Source: Hofstenia miamia
Lineage: Eukaryota > Xenacoelomorpha > Acoela
Direction of reading: 5' to 3'
NCBI GenBank assembly: GCA_004352715.1
Contig: SCFE01000034.1
Location: 275,097 to 339,096 of the forward strand
DNA: 64,000 nt
The notes beneath the pieces are model-generated. The model worked only from the letters and a program-made list of their open reading frames with translations, did no database searches and was not told where the DNA came from. This document shows positions 24,678-36,147 of the stretch, one piece after another; the first letter of the stretch is position 1; every line of letters begins with the position of its first letter. The position numbers and the translations under genes are program-made.

Positions 24678-27303
24678 CTAAAACATTTATTGCTTGGAAC
24701 ATAAATCATTTAGGTTATCTGAGATGAAACGTAGAACATGTAAAGCATTAGGCATGTTTACTATAAAAATTTATGTTAAACAGAATTTTCATAATTTTTC
24801 TGTCACCTAAAACACTTGGAGAACTTGTACATTTCCAGTGATTTGTGAGAAATACTTTAACTCTTTATTACTATTGTCAATAACTTACCCAGCACGGCTA
24901 AAATTATTGATTAAAATTACTACATCACCCATAGGGGTGAATACCGACTGTGTGAATTTACCCAATTGCGATTATAGTTTACTTTGACTTTGTAAGTGTT
25001 TTTATCTCAATAAAGTTATTTTTAGGGCTTTTCTAAACGTAAAATTTCTAATTCATGGCACAGCAATCCTTTGAGTCCAAATAGAATTCTTGTAATATTT
25101 TCAGAGGGTCGGGCAACTTGTTTATGTTTTGAAACTGCTTTCATTGTCAATAGCACCATAGAACTCCTTAGTATTAGCAAAATTGGTTTTTCGTCATAAC
25201 CAGACCATGAACTACTCCTTTGGCACAACAGTCATGTCATTGCAAAAATTCCAAACACTGCCTTTTTTATATTTGTCCTGAAGAAGTTATTAAAATGGAA
25301 TAGTGTTTGTGTTTTTAAATAATGAACTAGGCCCATCAGTAAAATCTTTTCATTTCAGTGCTTTTAATAATACAATTCTAGCAGTGACGACCAACTTATA
25401 ATCTATTTAAAAGACCTGTTAGCAGATTGGTTAAAAAATTATATAAATAATCTCTAAAATCTGTTAACAGATTTGTTTATTATTGCTACTATTTACCAAT
25501 TTTATTAGCTAGTGAAATGACACGAATTTTACGATTTTGAACGCTAAGGAGATCGAAATGTTTCAAAATCATCATTGTTTCACAAAAGCCCACAAAACCA
25601 TCACAGTTGCAATGTTATTTGTACGGGAATTTTAGAATTATAAAATCCTTAATTTTGTGTTATTCAACAAATGATTAGAATGAAATCTGGAAACACATTG
25701 GTAAATATATTCTGGCTACTGCTAAATTAATCTGTTAAACTTAATAATATTGTCAGTACAGTTTGCAAGTGAATACAACAACTAAAATTTATCACCGTCG
25801 TAGTGATCATGATGATGTACAGTTTTTGGTGTTTCTGTCAATATTTTTGTTGACGTTCCTTTTTGGTTGCAGAGACAAACACATAAGTTGAAGCAGTCAT
25901 TTTGATGAATAATTTTGTTGTTCAGTAGCGCCCACATTTCATGCGCTGTCAAAGAAATAAATCTAATAAATTGTAGAATATAGGTATATATTGCCATTAC
26001 ATTTTCTTTCTTAGTTATGGTTGAATAATAACTAAAATAAGCATAGTTCATTTTTTGGTCCGAAACCACTAAATGCTGTCATTTTGAGGTCACTTCTAAT
26101 GTATTACAAAATACTTAATGAGAGCAATTATTGATATCAATGAGAATAGAGAAGTTATATGAACATACTAAATTAAGTAACTTAAGTAATTTCTTAATGT
26201 ATTTTTTGCAATTATTTTTTTACATTGAATATTTTGTCTTTCCTTTAAGTCGATAAAATGTTCAGGTCAATTTCAGCAATATTTTTGTTATGGTTAAAAT
26301 GCAGTCAGTTCCATGACGTAGTACAATGATTCCTTTGTTATTTCCTGCTAATAGCTTATTACATCTCACACTTTGATTTTTTACTGGTAGTGAAACAATT
26401 TTATGGAATTGACCTTTATGCGGAAATTCAGTTTCAATATATTATGTAATTCTTGAAATCCTATATATTGGCTATGTCGTTGATAGATGGTTGGAAACTT
26501 TGTTGAAGTATTATACAGTAGATGCATATTAGGAAGGAACGTCCATTTAAATGTAGGAAATATCCGAAACATCAGTTACTTGGGCAAGATCGAAATTTTT
26601 AAAATAAGTTCACCAAATTATATAATCAACCTATGAGTTGTGTATATTAATGTTAAAGTTTGACAAAGTTCAAAAAGAAATTTACCGGAAATTTGGGGTC
26701 CCAATAATAAACATATTTATTTAAATATATATGTTGATGGTATTTTTAAAATATTTGCAAGCTTCATTATTGTATTTACAAATCAACTCCATGTACCAAA
26801 TCATAGAATCAGTCTGCCAATTTTATACAGCTTCTATAGTTAGAAGTCCTATATGATAATGGCTTAAAAGTAATTGCATTATATATTTTCCTGATTCTAA
26901 CAACTGTATTGCTTTTGCTATTTGATATTTAACAAAATCCTATACATAATGCTTGAATCTAAATTGAATTAGTTGAACTATGAGAAAAACCTTTGTTCTT
27001 GTAATTAAATTTACTCAAATTCACCTGGAATAATATTTTCCTTTGTTAAAGGAAAAGTTTTATGATCAATTTCAGTCTACAGAGATTTATAAAACAAATT
27101 CATTTTGCTAACATAAATTACTTTTATTAATATTAATGTTTTAGCTTGGATAAGATTGGATTAAATTAATTTCTTTCCCAGTTGTTTATGGAATGAAAAA
27201 AGATTCTAGTCAATAACTAAAAATTTCATGATCATAAGTATAAAATTTCAGCATATATTTACATAATGATACATGTTATGTTCAAAACAGCAAAAAGATT
27301 GTG
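22719..27303. other. Non-coding AT-rich tract
   Basis: No supportable gene. Contains a (TA)n tract at about 24646-24676. Remaining short frames look like chance. Confidence 0.5.
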
Positions 27304-27365
27304 CAGGGCTTAACTATTAGGCACAAGCTTAGGGCCTCGCGCTTTAAGGAGGCCCGGGGTTGGCG
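27304..27365 (+). mobile_element. Possible hAT-type terminal fragment
   Basis: A GC-rich patch beginning CAGGGCTTAACTATTAGGC and including GGGCCTCGCGCTTTAAGG resembles hAT ends, which commonly start YAGGG. No matching opposite end or 8-bp duplication was found, so it may be a solo fragment. Confidence 0.3.
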
Positions 27366-27502
27366 AAGCATAAACATTTACATTTGAATTTTTATAAATT
27401 TGGAAAAATTAGTTAATAACAATAGCTAGCATGGATATACATTTCAGCGTCTCCATGGAAAATTGAGAATACCTTACTCCTTTTTTGGAATACTGTATTT
27501 CA

Positions 27503-27504
<2 letters not shown>

Positions 27505-27536
<32 letters not shown>

Positions 27537-27581
27537 NNNNNNNNNNCTCATTACCAATTGAATATGAGATAAAATATTTAT

Positions 27582-27632
<51 letters not shown>
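27505..27632. repeat. (TA)n tracts around a 10-N gap and a repeated 45-bp segment
   Basis: A (TA)n run ends in a gap (27537-27546). Then comes a segment starting CTCATTACCAATTGAATATG and a second long (TA)n run. The same segment also precedes (TA)n at 36318, so it is either a dispersed repeat or a misjoined contig end. Confidence 0.8.
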
Positions 27633-27635
<3 letters not shown>

Positions 27636-28212
27636 CTTTAAAAAATGGCTAAAAATAGTTGTTTTTTAGCAAGGCTATATTTTTATGTGTCGATTTTGTA
27701 AGTAATGAATACATAAAAAATTTTGAATAAATTTTTCTGTACATTACGCTTATAATTAGCGCTAAATATGTACATCTGTTGTCAAAGCGTCAATGCAAAC
27801 ATAACAAAAAATATATTGGAAATATATTTCCAGTAATCTTAAATGAAGCAGTTTTAATCAAAATGGAAGCCGTGAATCTAATGGTCCCTTGGAACAATAA
27901 AACACATGGGGCTGAGACTAAATTCAATGGGGCTAAATGGAACGGGAAGCAATAATATTTTGGTTCCGCAAAACTCTAATTGAATTGTAAACATAAAGTC
28001 TAAGAAGTCTTAAGTACTACATAGTGCGAGATTTTTTCATTTTATCATTAAAGTCTAATCCCAATGGGAACAAAAACTATCCTGAAATATTTTTTTGAAG
28101 ACTCTTTGTGATTCCCGTAAGGCGCGAAGTACGCAAAGTCAGAATTTGCAGCGCAAATGCGTGCCTGGACAGGACAGAGCCCGATACCAATTTTCAGAAG
28201 AAAAAGCATAGA

Positions 28213-28325
28213 GACAATTCTCTATCTTGTGGTGCTTTTATGTCTTAAATATTTTCATTAGTTCGTGAGATATCAGCGCTTAAAATTTTGTGTTAAAGTA
28301 ATCACAGATTTGAAAATTACCTAGT
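28213..28325 (+). repeat. Dispersed repeat, copy 1
   Basis: Starts GACAATTCTCTATC and is similar over about 110 bp, with gaps, to 37805-37915 in the same orientation. Shared words include GTGGTGCT, TTAATATTT and GGCTAAAA-like stretches. Element type unknown. Confidence 0.6.
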
Positions 28326-28359
28326 GGAAATATACCCAAGTTAATCAAAAGTTGAAAAT

Positions 28360-28740
28360 CTTGATAAGTTCTTGGAAATTTCTTAGATTTTTCTTTGAAA
28401 AAACTTGCAAGAACGCTGGAAAGAAATTTCCAAGAAATTCCAAGAATATTGAAAGAAATTTTCAAGAAATCCAAGAATCAGGAAAAATCTTGAAAAGTTC
28501 TTGGAAGTTTCTTAGATATTCTTGGAAAAAACTTGCCAGAACTTGGTAAGAAATTTTTAAGATTTTCAAAAAATCTTGAAAGAAATTTCCAAGAAATTCT
28601 AAGAAGTATAGAAAATCCTCAAATTTTCTTGAAGTTTCTTAAGTTTTTCGTTAAGTAAACTTGAAATTTGCCGAGAAATTTCCAATAAATTGCAATAGGC
28701 ATAAATATGCAAGAAATTTTAAGAAGTCGCCAAAAATCTA
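28360..28740. repeat. Tandem repeat of about 129 bp, roughly three diverged units
   Basis: Units start near 28360 (CTTGATAAGTTCTTGGAAAT), 28489 (CTTGAAAAGTTCTTGGAAGT) and about 28616. Each unit contains inverted motifs (GAAATTTCTTAGA against TCTAAGAAATTTC), making it partly self-complementary. Open frames on both strands here come from the repeat and are not genes. The words match the minisatellite at 33.2-34.2 kb. Confidence 0.75.
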
Positions 28741-29661
28741 AAATATAATTTTAAAGCAATGTACAGAACAAATGCGTAACATAATCATGATTTTATTTAA
28801 AGTTATTTGTTGTCACATAGAAAAGACAAATATATATAAATGTAAATAAGATTTTAAACATCGACTCTTTTAAGGTCATATATTAATCTTTCATATATTT
28901 CAATTGCTTGAGTCTGTTTTTCCACAACGTAGCTTCCATCCATATTTGCAGAATTTCTCCACATCTTGCAAAAACTGCTCCTAAAATAAGAAAATTATAT
29001 ATGTATAAAAAGAAGGTATTTCATTCATTCAAAATATAATTTATTATAAGAGAATTTTCATAATTTCTCTTTACAATAAATGATCTAAGAGTTTTACTTT
29101 AATCTTGGAATGGTTAAAAATAAGAATGTCCGAGCCATCAAGATCAAGAACATATTGTCTTAGTGAGTTTTCACGAGATTGCCCTACGGATTTACAATTT
29201 CTTTACACAATAATCAGGAAATTAATTGAATATCTGAAAACAAAATGAATAATTTGTTTCACCTTCAGTTTTTATTAAGTTTTATATTTCTTATTGAATG
29301 CAATTTTGAGACTCAATTTCAGTTATATATATATATCACAGCTGGGAGTGGGTCAAGATTTTACTAAAATGGGTACCCATGGGGCAAAAGTAGGACGAAA
29401 ACACTTTTCATTTAAGACAGTTTGAAGTAAAAGATTGGAAATTTTAGAGATCGTAAAACTATTTTCTTACATCAAAGTTCCTTGCTTAAAAATTTTTTAT
29501 TTTTTGGAAATAAAAAACAGATTACCATGCATTTTAGCTCTTGGTAAAATTTAATTCTATTCAATGATATCACCTATCAGCAAGAGCATGTTGATTTGAT
29601 TTTTAGTCAATAGACTTTGAAATTACTTTGGAAGGAGTGAAACTGTCTTTGTATAAATGTA
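28741..29661. other. Non-coding AT-rich sequence
   Basis: No gene or element ends recognised; includes a short (TA)n at about 29325-29335. Confidence 0.5.
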
Positions 29662-29774
29662 TTACATAAAATATTAGCTTTATAAAAAGCTTTATAGAGT
29701 TAAAATTAAATTTCATTTTGCTATTAATAATGTTGTTAATATGCATTTGCGTCACATTTGTTATTAGATTTCAT
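29662..29774 (+). repeat. Duplicated segment ending at a single-N join
   Basis: These 113 bp recur apparently unchanged at 30150-30262; the first copy stops at the N at 29775. A shorter word, GGAAATTCCTAAAGTTAC, similarly occurs at 30136 and right after the N at 30541. The pattern indicates shuffled, overlapping contigs between 29775 and 30541. Confidence 0.85.
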
Positions 29775-29775
29775 N

Positions 29776-30540
29776 TATATATATAGTTATACTGACCACT
29801 GTAGACAAAACTGGTCATTTGACCGCTGTGTACAACCAAATTTTGATATTGATCGCTCTGCACAAAACGTCTGAAAGGATCATAAATTATTGGTCCAAGG
29901 CCAAAGTTCATGTAAATTATTCGTCCCACATGCATGAAAAGACATATCCCAATAAATATTCTTATCCCATCATGTTTACCTGTGATCCCATGGGATATCT
30001 TTCATTTGGAAACGGAATTTTGAAAAATTTATGAAGAATTTTTTCGAATCTGAGGTCCCACATTCTTCTTTAGGGTCCTGGGCATTGAAACAACTAAATC
30101 CCATGGGAATAGCGGGTCATGTAGCACTTCACAGCGGAAATTCCTAAAGTTACATAAAATATTAGCTTTATAAAAAGCTTTATAGAGTTAAAATTAAATT
30201 TCATTTTGCTATTAATAATGTTGTTAATATGCATTTGCGTCACATTTGTTATTAGATTTCATTTTGTAGTAATAGTAGAGATGAGATTTTAAAAACTGAT
30301 TCTGTATCTTCTAGGATGTAAAAATTCAAAAAATTTGAGTGGTGGTGCGGTGCAGAGCAATGAAAATTGTCATAGAACATATATGTAGCGATAAAATATC
30401 GTAAGTAGTTTTGCAGTACAATTTTTGAATAGGCTAATTTGGGGGAGGGGGGTAGAATATAAAACGTGGGGCAGATGTCAACACGTGGAAATGGGCAGTG
30501 CACAAATTCTGTGGGGTGGGACTGGGAAGTTCAAAAAATT
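29776..30540. other. Segment between single-N joins, no gene seen
   Basis: Bounded by Ns at 29775 and 30541 and carrying the second copy of the duplicated segment. The short open frame at 29819-30034 has no recognisable domain. Order and orientation relative to the neighbours are unreliable. Confidence 0.55.
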
Positions 30541-30752
30541 NGGAAATTCCTAAAGTTACCCATAGAAAATCGGCTGTTGGGGCTAAAAGCCTCAAACTTC
30601 GCACAGATATGCTCAACATTGATACAATTATCACTGTATAGTCAAAGTCCACATAACTCAAAAATTGAGAAAAGAAATTTTTATTTCAACCTCTTTGTAC
30701 GTTTTCAACCGTACACAGCGGTGACTATACCTATATATATATATAATATATA

Positions 30753-32041
30753 TAGTACTGGCCAAAAGTTTGGGAACACTTTCCAAATTTAGAAATTTTT
30801 GTATTTTACACTAAAAAACGCAATGTAGAAACAATATAATAACACAATGTAGAAACAATGTGATAACACTATGTAGAAAGTAAATAGTTAATTCAGAAAA
30901 ACTAATATTTTTAATTCCTGCCATTATTGGCCAAACATGCAGCAATGCGATTTCACATTGACTCGACCAGCTGTCTACAATAATCATCAGTAATCTCTGT
31001 GCACCATACCACTTTAATTTGCTCCTTCAGATCGTCGAGTTCTGGGGAGTTTCCCGGCCAGTTCTCAATGCAATCCACTGTTTCACAACTTTGGCGCTGT
31101 GGCAAGGAGCACCATCTTGTTGTAGTACAGATGTTCTGCAAAGCTGCATAAACATGGGAACTTTCTCCTGAATTATTTTGAGGTAGGCCTTGGCTGTGAC
31201 TGTCTCGTTGTGAGGAACAAAATAAAGACCAGTACGCCCATTCGCAGTTATAGCTCTCCAAATCATCACAGAAGGTGCCGAGTGGACAGTTTGTTGAGTG
31301 TAACGTGTGTTGAATCTTTGGTTTCTTGGTCTACGAACGTGTGGCCAGTATGATGTAAACTGGCAAATCTTGGATTCGTCACTAAACAGTACTTGATGCC
31401 ACATCTCAGGGGTGTAGTGTTGGTATTGCCTGCAGAAGCGCAACCGGTCTCGAATGTTCTTTGAAGTCAATCGGGGTTTGGCTGCCGGTTTGCACGATGG
31501 AAGGTCAAATGTAGTATTCAATCGACGCCTAATGGTGCGTGTTGATACATTCTGCACTACCACACCTAGATTTGCTTTGACTTCAGAGGATGAAGAGAAT
31601 GGTTGATTGAGGACGTAACGGTGAATGAGACGGTCAGTCTGAGGGGTTGTCACTTTTGGTTTTCCCGACCGCTTGCAAGAGGAAAAATTTTGCAGTTGCT
31701 GATAGCGAGTAACACTTCGGGATAACGAAGATACTGACACGCCCATTCTAACTGTTATAGTGTGATAACTGTACCCCTCCTCGTACTAGATATGAATTTA
31801 AAAACGCTTTGTTGGTGAAATTTCACAACTATGGACCATATTTCAAACTATAATGATAGTGCTTTTTCAGTGAAAATGTATTGTGTGTATATCTAAAGTT
31901 GTGTTAATTTGAATGGCTAAATGAATCTGTTGTAAATTGTAAGAAAAAATTGGGAATTCCAGGAATTTTACGAAGTTTCCAGAAAATAGCATAAAACACG
32001 CTTTAGACAGGCTACTGTTCCCAAACTTTTGGCCAGTACTG
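30753..32041 (-). mobile_element. Tc1-like element D, both terminal repeats present
   Basis: The ends are inverted copies (CAGTACTGGCCAAAAGTTTG when read inward from the right; the left copy has T for the first C) and extend through GGGAACA. TA flanks both ends (30751-30752 and 32042-32043), and the insertion sits at the edge of a (TA)n run. Length is 1289 bp. The transposase is on the minus strand. Ends and protein are related to, but distinct from, elements A and B. Confidence 0.95.
30953..31746 (-). pseudogene. Transposase of element D; catalytic Glu segment deleted
   Basis: A long open frame (31746 down to 31027, 239 residues) encodes most of a Tc1 transposase. It has a helix-turn-helix start (MGVSVSSLSRSVTRYQQL), the basic GKPKVTTP hook, a second helix-turn-helix (STRTIRRRLNTTFDLPS), the first catalytic Asp in VLFSDESK, and the second in LQQDGAPCHSAK. 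A frameshift follows KQWI. The C-terminal part continues in another frame to 30953, reading WPGNSPELDDLKEQIKVVW. In intact relatives about 25 residues, including the third catalytic Glu, separate WPGNSP from the LDDLKEQ block; here they are missing. The element cannot be autonomous. It is the best preserved transposase in the window. Confidence 0.9.
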
Positions 32042-32043
32042 TA

Positions 32044-32717
32044 TATATTTAGAATGGCAGTTAGTGATGTGAAGGTACGCTTACTTCCATTGCGCAAACT
32101 TAATGCTTTAAATACGATTTTTTTTTAAAACATAAATTGTAAATATAATGTTGAAAAAATTATCAACTAATAAACTTGAATTATGTTGGAAATTTTATTG
32201 CAAATTCTTTACTTATTTTATAGCAGCAATAAAAATTCACATTTTTCTACGAATAAAACATTTCGAGTACGGCTAAGAAACTATTTTTTGCCGTTTGTGC
32301 TGCAATAATAAAGGCGAATTTTAAATTATTTAAAAACCAAAAGTTTTCAATAATAATATTGAGTTGAGTTTCAGTTCAGTAAATAATGATAGTTAATAAT
32401 TAATGTGACTCATAACAAAGCTCTAATAACTTACATTTGAACTTTGATGGTGAATGTTAGAACTTCTAAATAAATTCGCACTTCACAAATTTAGAACTTT
32501 CCACCTCACATTCCAAACAGCATTATGTATTTGCAAAAAAATTAAATAGTGACCAATTCTGAACTGCTGAAAGTTTTCATTATCCACCATCAAACTTCGA
32601 AATTATATATTTCTAGCCTTTATTCATTTTTCAAGTATGCAAAACTTCATAACTACGAACATTTCAATGCAATTGGAACTTACGAAATTGCGGGAATTTT
32701 AGAGAACATCATGCAAA
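32044..32717. other. Non-coding AT-rich sequence
   Basis: No supportable gene; a short frame at 32549-32800 runs into the duplicated segment and shows no domain. Confidence 0.5.
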
Positions 32718-33453
32718 ATGATTTTGAGATCAAAAACGTGTCTTCAATTCCACCGTTCTCTATCGGATTTTATAAAAATTCTAATGCATACCACTTTTGA
32801 TTTCATTTTAAACAAACCCATATAAATTAGAGCCAGATCCAGAGGAGGAGTTCTTGACGTCGTGATCATGACCCTTTTCATTGCCCTTTTCTCAAGACTA
32901 TTTTGATTTAAATAAACTATATTTATTAGCATATTATTTATTCTTTGTCCAATTTACATGAGTTTCAAAACCATTCAATAAGTACAACCTGAATGTTTTG
33001 TAATGCTTAAAAGAATCTTAAAGCTTACAAGAAACTATTAATGACCTTACAAGTATTGCAATACTTGTGCTATATACGAAATATTAAGCAGTACTTGTAA
33101 GTTTCAATACATGTTATATTTTTATATATGCTGTTGAAATTTCATTTGCCTGATAATATGTTAGAAACTCTTTTCTAATAATTTTTTTAGAAAACATTCG
33201 AGATTGTTGAAAAAAAATCCAAGAAAATATTTCTTCTTAAACCCCTTCAGAAATATTCAAGAACTTTGAAAGAAATCCAAGAATAAATTTATCAGGTTTT
33301 TTTTAAGAACTTTCAAGATCTTTGCAAGAAATCCAATAATATATTTCTTATCAAGTTTTTTTAAGAAACTTGGAAGATCTTTACAAGAAATCCAAGAATA
33401 TACATGTATTTCTTACTAAGTCCTTTTAAGAAACTTGGAAGATCTTTGCAAGA
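32718..33453 (+). repeat. 736-bp direct duplication, copy 1
   Basis: The sequence starting ATGATTTTGAGATC here restarts at 33455 immediately after a single N and runs in parallel to 34190, with no difference that I could see. Exact identity across a single-N join points to an unmerged contig overlap rather than a biological duplication. Confidence 0.92.
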
Positions 33454-33454
33454 N

Positions 33455-34190
33455 ATGATTTTGAGATCAAAAACGTGTCTTCAATTCCACCGTTCTCTAT
33501 CGGATTTTATAAAAATTCTAATGCATACCACTTTTGATTTCATTTTAAACAAACCCATATAAATTAGAGCCAGATCCAGAGGAGGAGTTCTTGACGTCGT
33601 GATCATGACCCTTTTCATTGCCCTTTTCTCAAGACTATTTTGATTTAAATAAACTATATTTATTAGCATATTATTTATTCTTTGTCCAATTTACATGAGT
33701 TTCAAAACCATTCAATAAGTACAACCTGAATGTTTTGTAATGCTTAAAAGAATCTTAAAGCTTACAAGAAACTATTAATGACCTTACAAGTATTGCAATA
33801 CTTGTGCTATATACGAAATATTAAGCAGTACTTGTAAGTTTCAATACATGTTATATTTTTATATATGCTGTTGAAATTTCATTTGCCTGATAATATGTTA
33901 GAAACTCTTTTCTAATAATTTTTTTAGAAAACATTCGAGATTGTTGAAAAAAAATCCAAGAAAATATTTCTTCTTAAACCCCTTCAGAAATATTCAAGAA
34001 CTTTGAAAGAAATCCAAGAATAAATTTATCAGGTTTTTTTTAAGAACTTTCAAGATCTTTGCAAGAAATCCAATAATATATTTCTTATCAAGTTTTTTTA
34101 AGAAACTTGGAAGATCTTTACAAGAAATCCAAGAATATACATGTATTTCTTACTAAGTCCTTTTAAGAAACTTGGAAGATCTTTGCAAGA
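33455..34190 (+). repeat. 736-bp direct duplication, copy 2
   Basis: Second copy, continuing without interruption into unique sequence at 34191. Both copies contain a patch (AGAGCCAGATCCAGAGGAGG, near 32829 and 33566) resembling a decayed element end. Confidence 0.92.
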
Positions 34191-34240
34191 AATCCAAGAT
34201 TCAAGATTTATTCAAGAACTTTCCAAGATTATCCAAGTTT
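33922..34240. repeat. Minisatellite of about 60-65 bp units
   Basis: Four or so diverged units built from AAGAAATCCAAGAATA, TTTCTTA-CAAGT and AAGAAACTTGGAAGATCTTT. The same array appears at 33185-33453 in the duplicated copy. Words match the 28.36-28.74 kb repeat. Confidence 0.75.
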
Positions 34241-34433
34241 TCAAACTAGGGTAGTTAAGTAGAGTCAAATCAATTCTTCTGATGTTGAAAATGACAAAGA
34301 AGAAAAAGAGAAGCATTCTAGCAGGGAAACTCCAATCACTTGTGAATTAACAATAGAAAATGTGATTTGTGCTAATTTGGAGAAACATGATTTGAAATTT
34401 CTGTGCTTCTGTGTTTCTGCAGACAGTAAGGAG

Positions 34434-36147
34434 AATGGTCGGATTAAGGCGGAGGGAGAGGAGGAGGCAACTGCCCAAACTTAAAAAACGTTAAATGAAT
34501 GATTCTCGAAAAAGTTAAAAATCACTGGAATTATCGAATCACCGCGGAAACAAAAGTAGCATTGTGATAAATTATACTCCAGTAATTATATTCTCTATGA
34601 TAAGAATTTGGTAAAATCTTGCCAATATCTTACCAATTTTTGCAAAATTTTACTATTTAATAAAAGCATTGCTAGACTATAAAATTTCTTTAAAATATAA
34701 AATATTAATGCTTAACCTATTCAGTTAAAGCAAGCTCTCCTAACAAGCATTAATTTCAGTACATAGATTTAAAAGCAACAGTCAAAATTGTTTGCGCAGG
34801 AATCATAGCGTTACATACACCTATAAGGAATATGCTTTGGCCAATATCAGTCAAGAAATTTCAATTACCAACTTGTATCTGTTAGTATTGATATTCCATC
34901 ACATTACTAAGAACAATCACAACCGAAATCTTAAAGAATTTATTAGCTCAAAATGTCTTCGTGTATATACTTAACAATGTGGTAATAATTTTGCACATTC
35001 GGAATTTAAATTACATATTCGAATTTTAATTAAATTTTTAAGAATAATGTTTTCGAAATATCATAAATATGAATAAAGATGATGCGATTTTTCTTAGTTT
35101 TTAGCACCCAGCAATTAATGCGGCAATTGTGCATAAATTAGAGTACGCAGTACAAAAACATTTCTTGATGACAATGCCAGCGGCGATGTTGTTCTATCAG
35201 GTAGTGACAAATTTCGGGTTGAAACATAAAATGTGATACAAGCCAAGCTGTATCAAGAAATACGGACGCGAATTGGATCTTATAAGATTGTTGCAAACTT
35301 CAAAGTGGTCATTGATTTTTCTAGCCCGGAATAATCTGCAAATGCTGCTGACATTCATAGATTATTGAGACGCTACCCTGCTGATTTAGATAAAAATTGT
35401 GAGGATGAATTTTCAAAGAGTGACTTTTTGCCAACAATTAAAGGTTCGTTAACAAGTTCCCCAAAGTCAATAATGCAATATTTAATTTCAACGCCCATGG
35501 CACTTACTACCCTCCCAAACATCGCGGTTTCTTAGGTTTTTTCTAACACTACCAGTATGTGAAAGAGAACGTTCTTTTGAACTGATCAAAAACAACGTGA
35601 GGACATCAATGAATCATCAACAACTTTTAAATACTTTATCCATCATGAGCATTGAGCGTGATGTTTGCAGAAAATTAGATTTTAGTAAAACAGTCTAACG
35701 CACGAAAAAGGAAATTTCTCCGATCTTGATATTTTGAAGGATTTCATTAAAAAAATGTTAAAATTTATTTTGGTATCTGTTTATTTTAGTCCATTATATA
35801 TATATATATACATACATACATCAGTAGAGAGTCTTAGTAAATTTTCAATCCATTCAATACTTTTGTTCAAATTATAATATTTATTATAAATCTATAAATA
35901 CATGTAAATATTTAGAATTCAATTAATAAAGATCTTCCGTCTAATTAAATATATTCCAATCAACGTTTTCAGCTACTTGTTACAAATGTTTCTGAAAATT
36001 TAGCTGAGATTGGAGAGTTCTTGAAACTTTTGTAAGTAAAGATCAATCAAAAGTATCCGACATGTTTTCAGCCTCATAGTATTATGTTGTCAGCCCCCCC
36101 CACAAATGGATTGCCTCAGGGCCCTCCATGATGTTAATCCGGCTCTG
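34434..36147 (+). mobile_element. Decayed hAT element with terminal repeats and target duplication
   Basis: The left end (GGTCGGATTAAGG, then GGAGGG and GAGGCAAC) and the inverted right end (CAGAGCCGGATTAAC, then GGAGGG and GAGGCAATC) correspond over about 40 bp. Flanking 8-mers GTAAGGAG (34426-34433) and GTCAGGAT (36148-36155) agree at 6 of 8 positions, as expected for an old hAT target duplication. The interior carries the C-terminal part of a hAT transposase (35161-35698). At 1.7 kb it is shorter than typical autonomous elements, so most of the N-terminal coding region is lost or unrecognisable. Confidence 0.75.
35161..35698 (+). pseudogene. hAT transposase C-terminal half, broken
   Basis: A hAT transposase remnant of the kind that includes zinc-finger MYM-like proteins. 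Open blocks in order: FLDDNASGDVVLSGSDKFRV, then LYQEIRTRIGSYKIVANFKV, then IHRLLRRYPADLDKNCEDEF. After a frameshift comes the conserved dimerisation region: FFLTLPVCERERSFELIKNN, followed by VRTSMNHQQLLNTLSIMSIE and a stop at 35696-35698. The ER-SF-LK-IKN-RS-M pattern is diagnostic for hAT. Several in-frame stops (for example near 35234 and 35330) show it is dead. Confidence 0.85.

Noticed and set aside
28280-28549. Open frames on both strands with lysine/phenylalanine-rich products
   Set aside because: They are translations of a tandem repeat, open on both strands because the unit is self-complementary.
32744-33669. Two identical 62-residue frames on the minus strand
   Set aside because: Identical because of the 736-bp assembly duplication; no domain.
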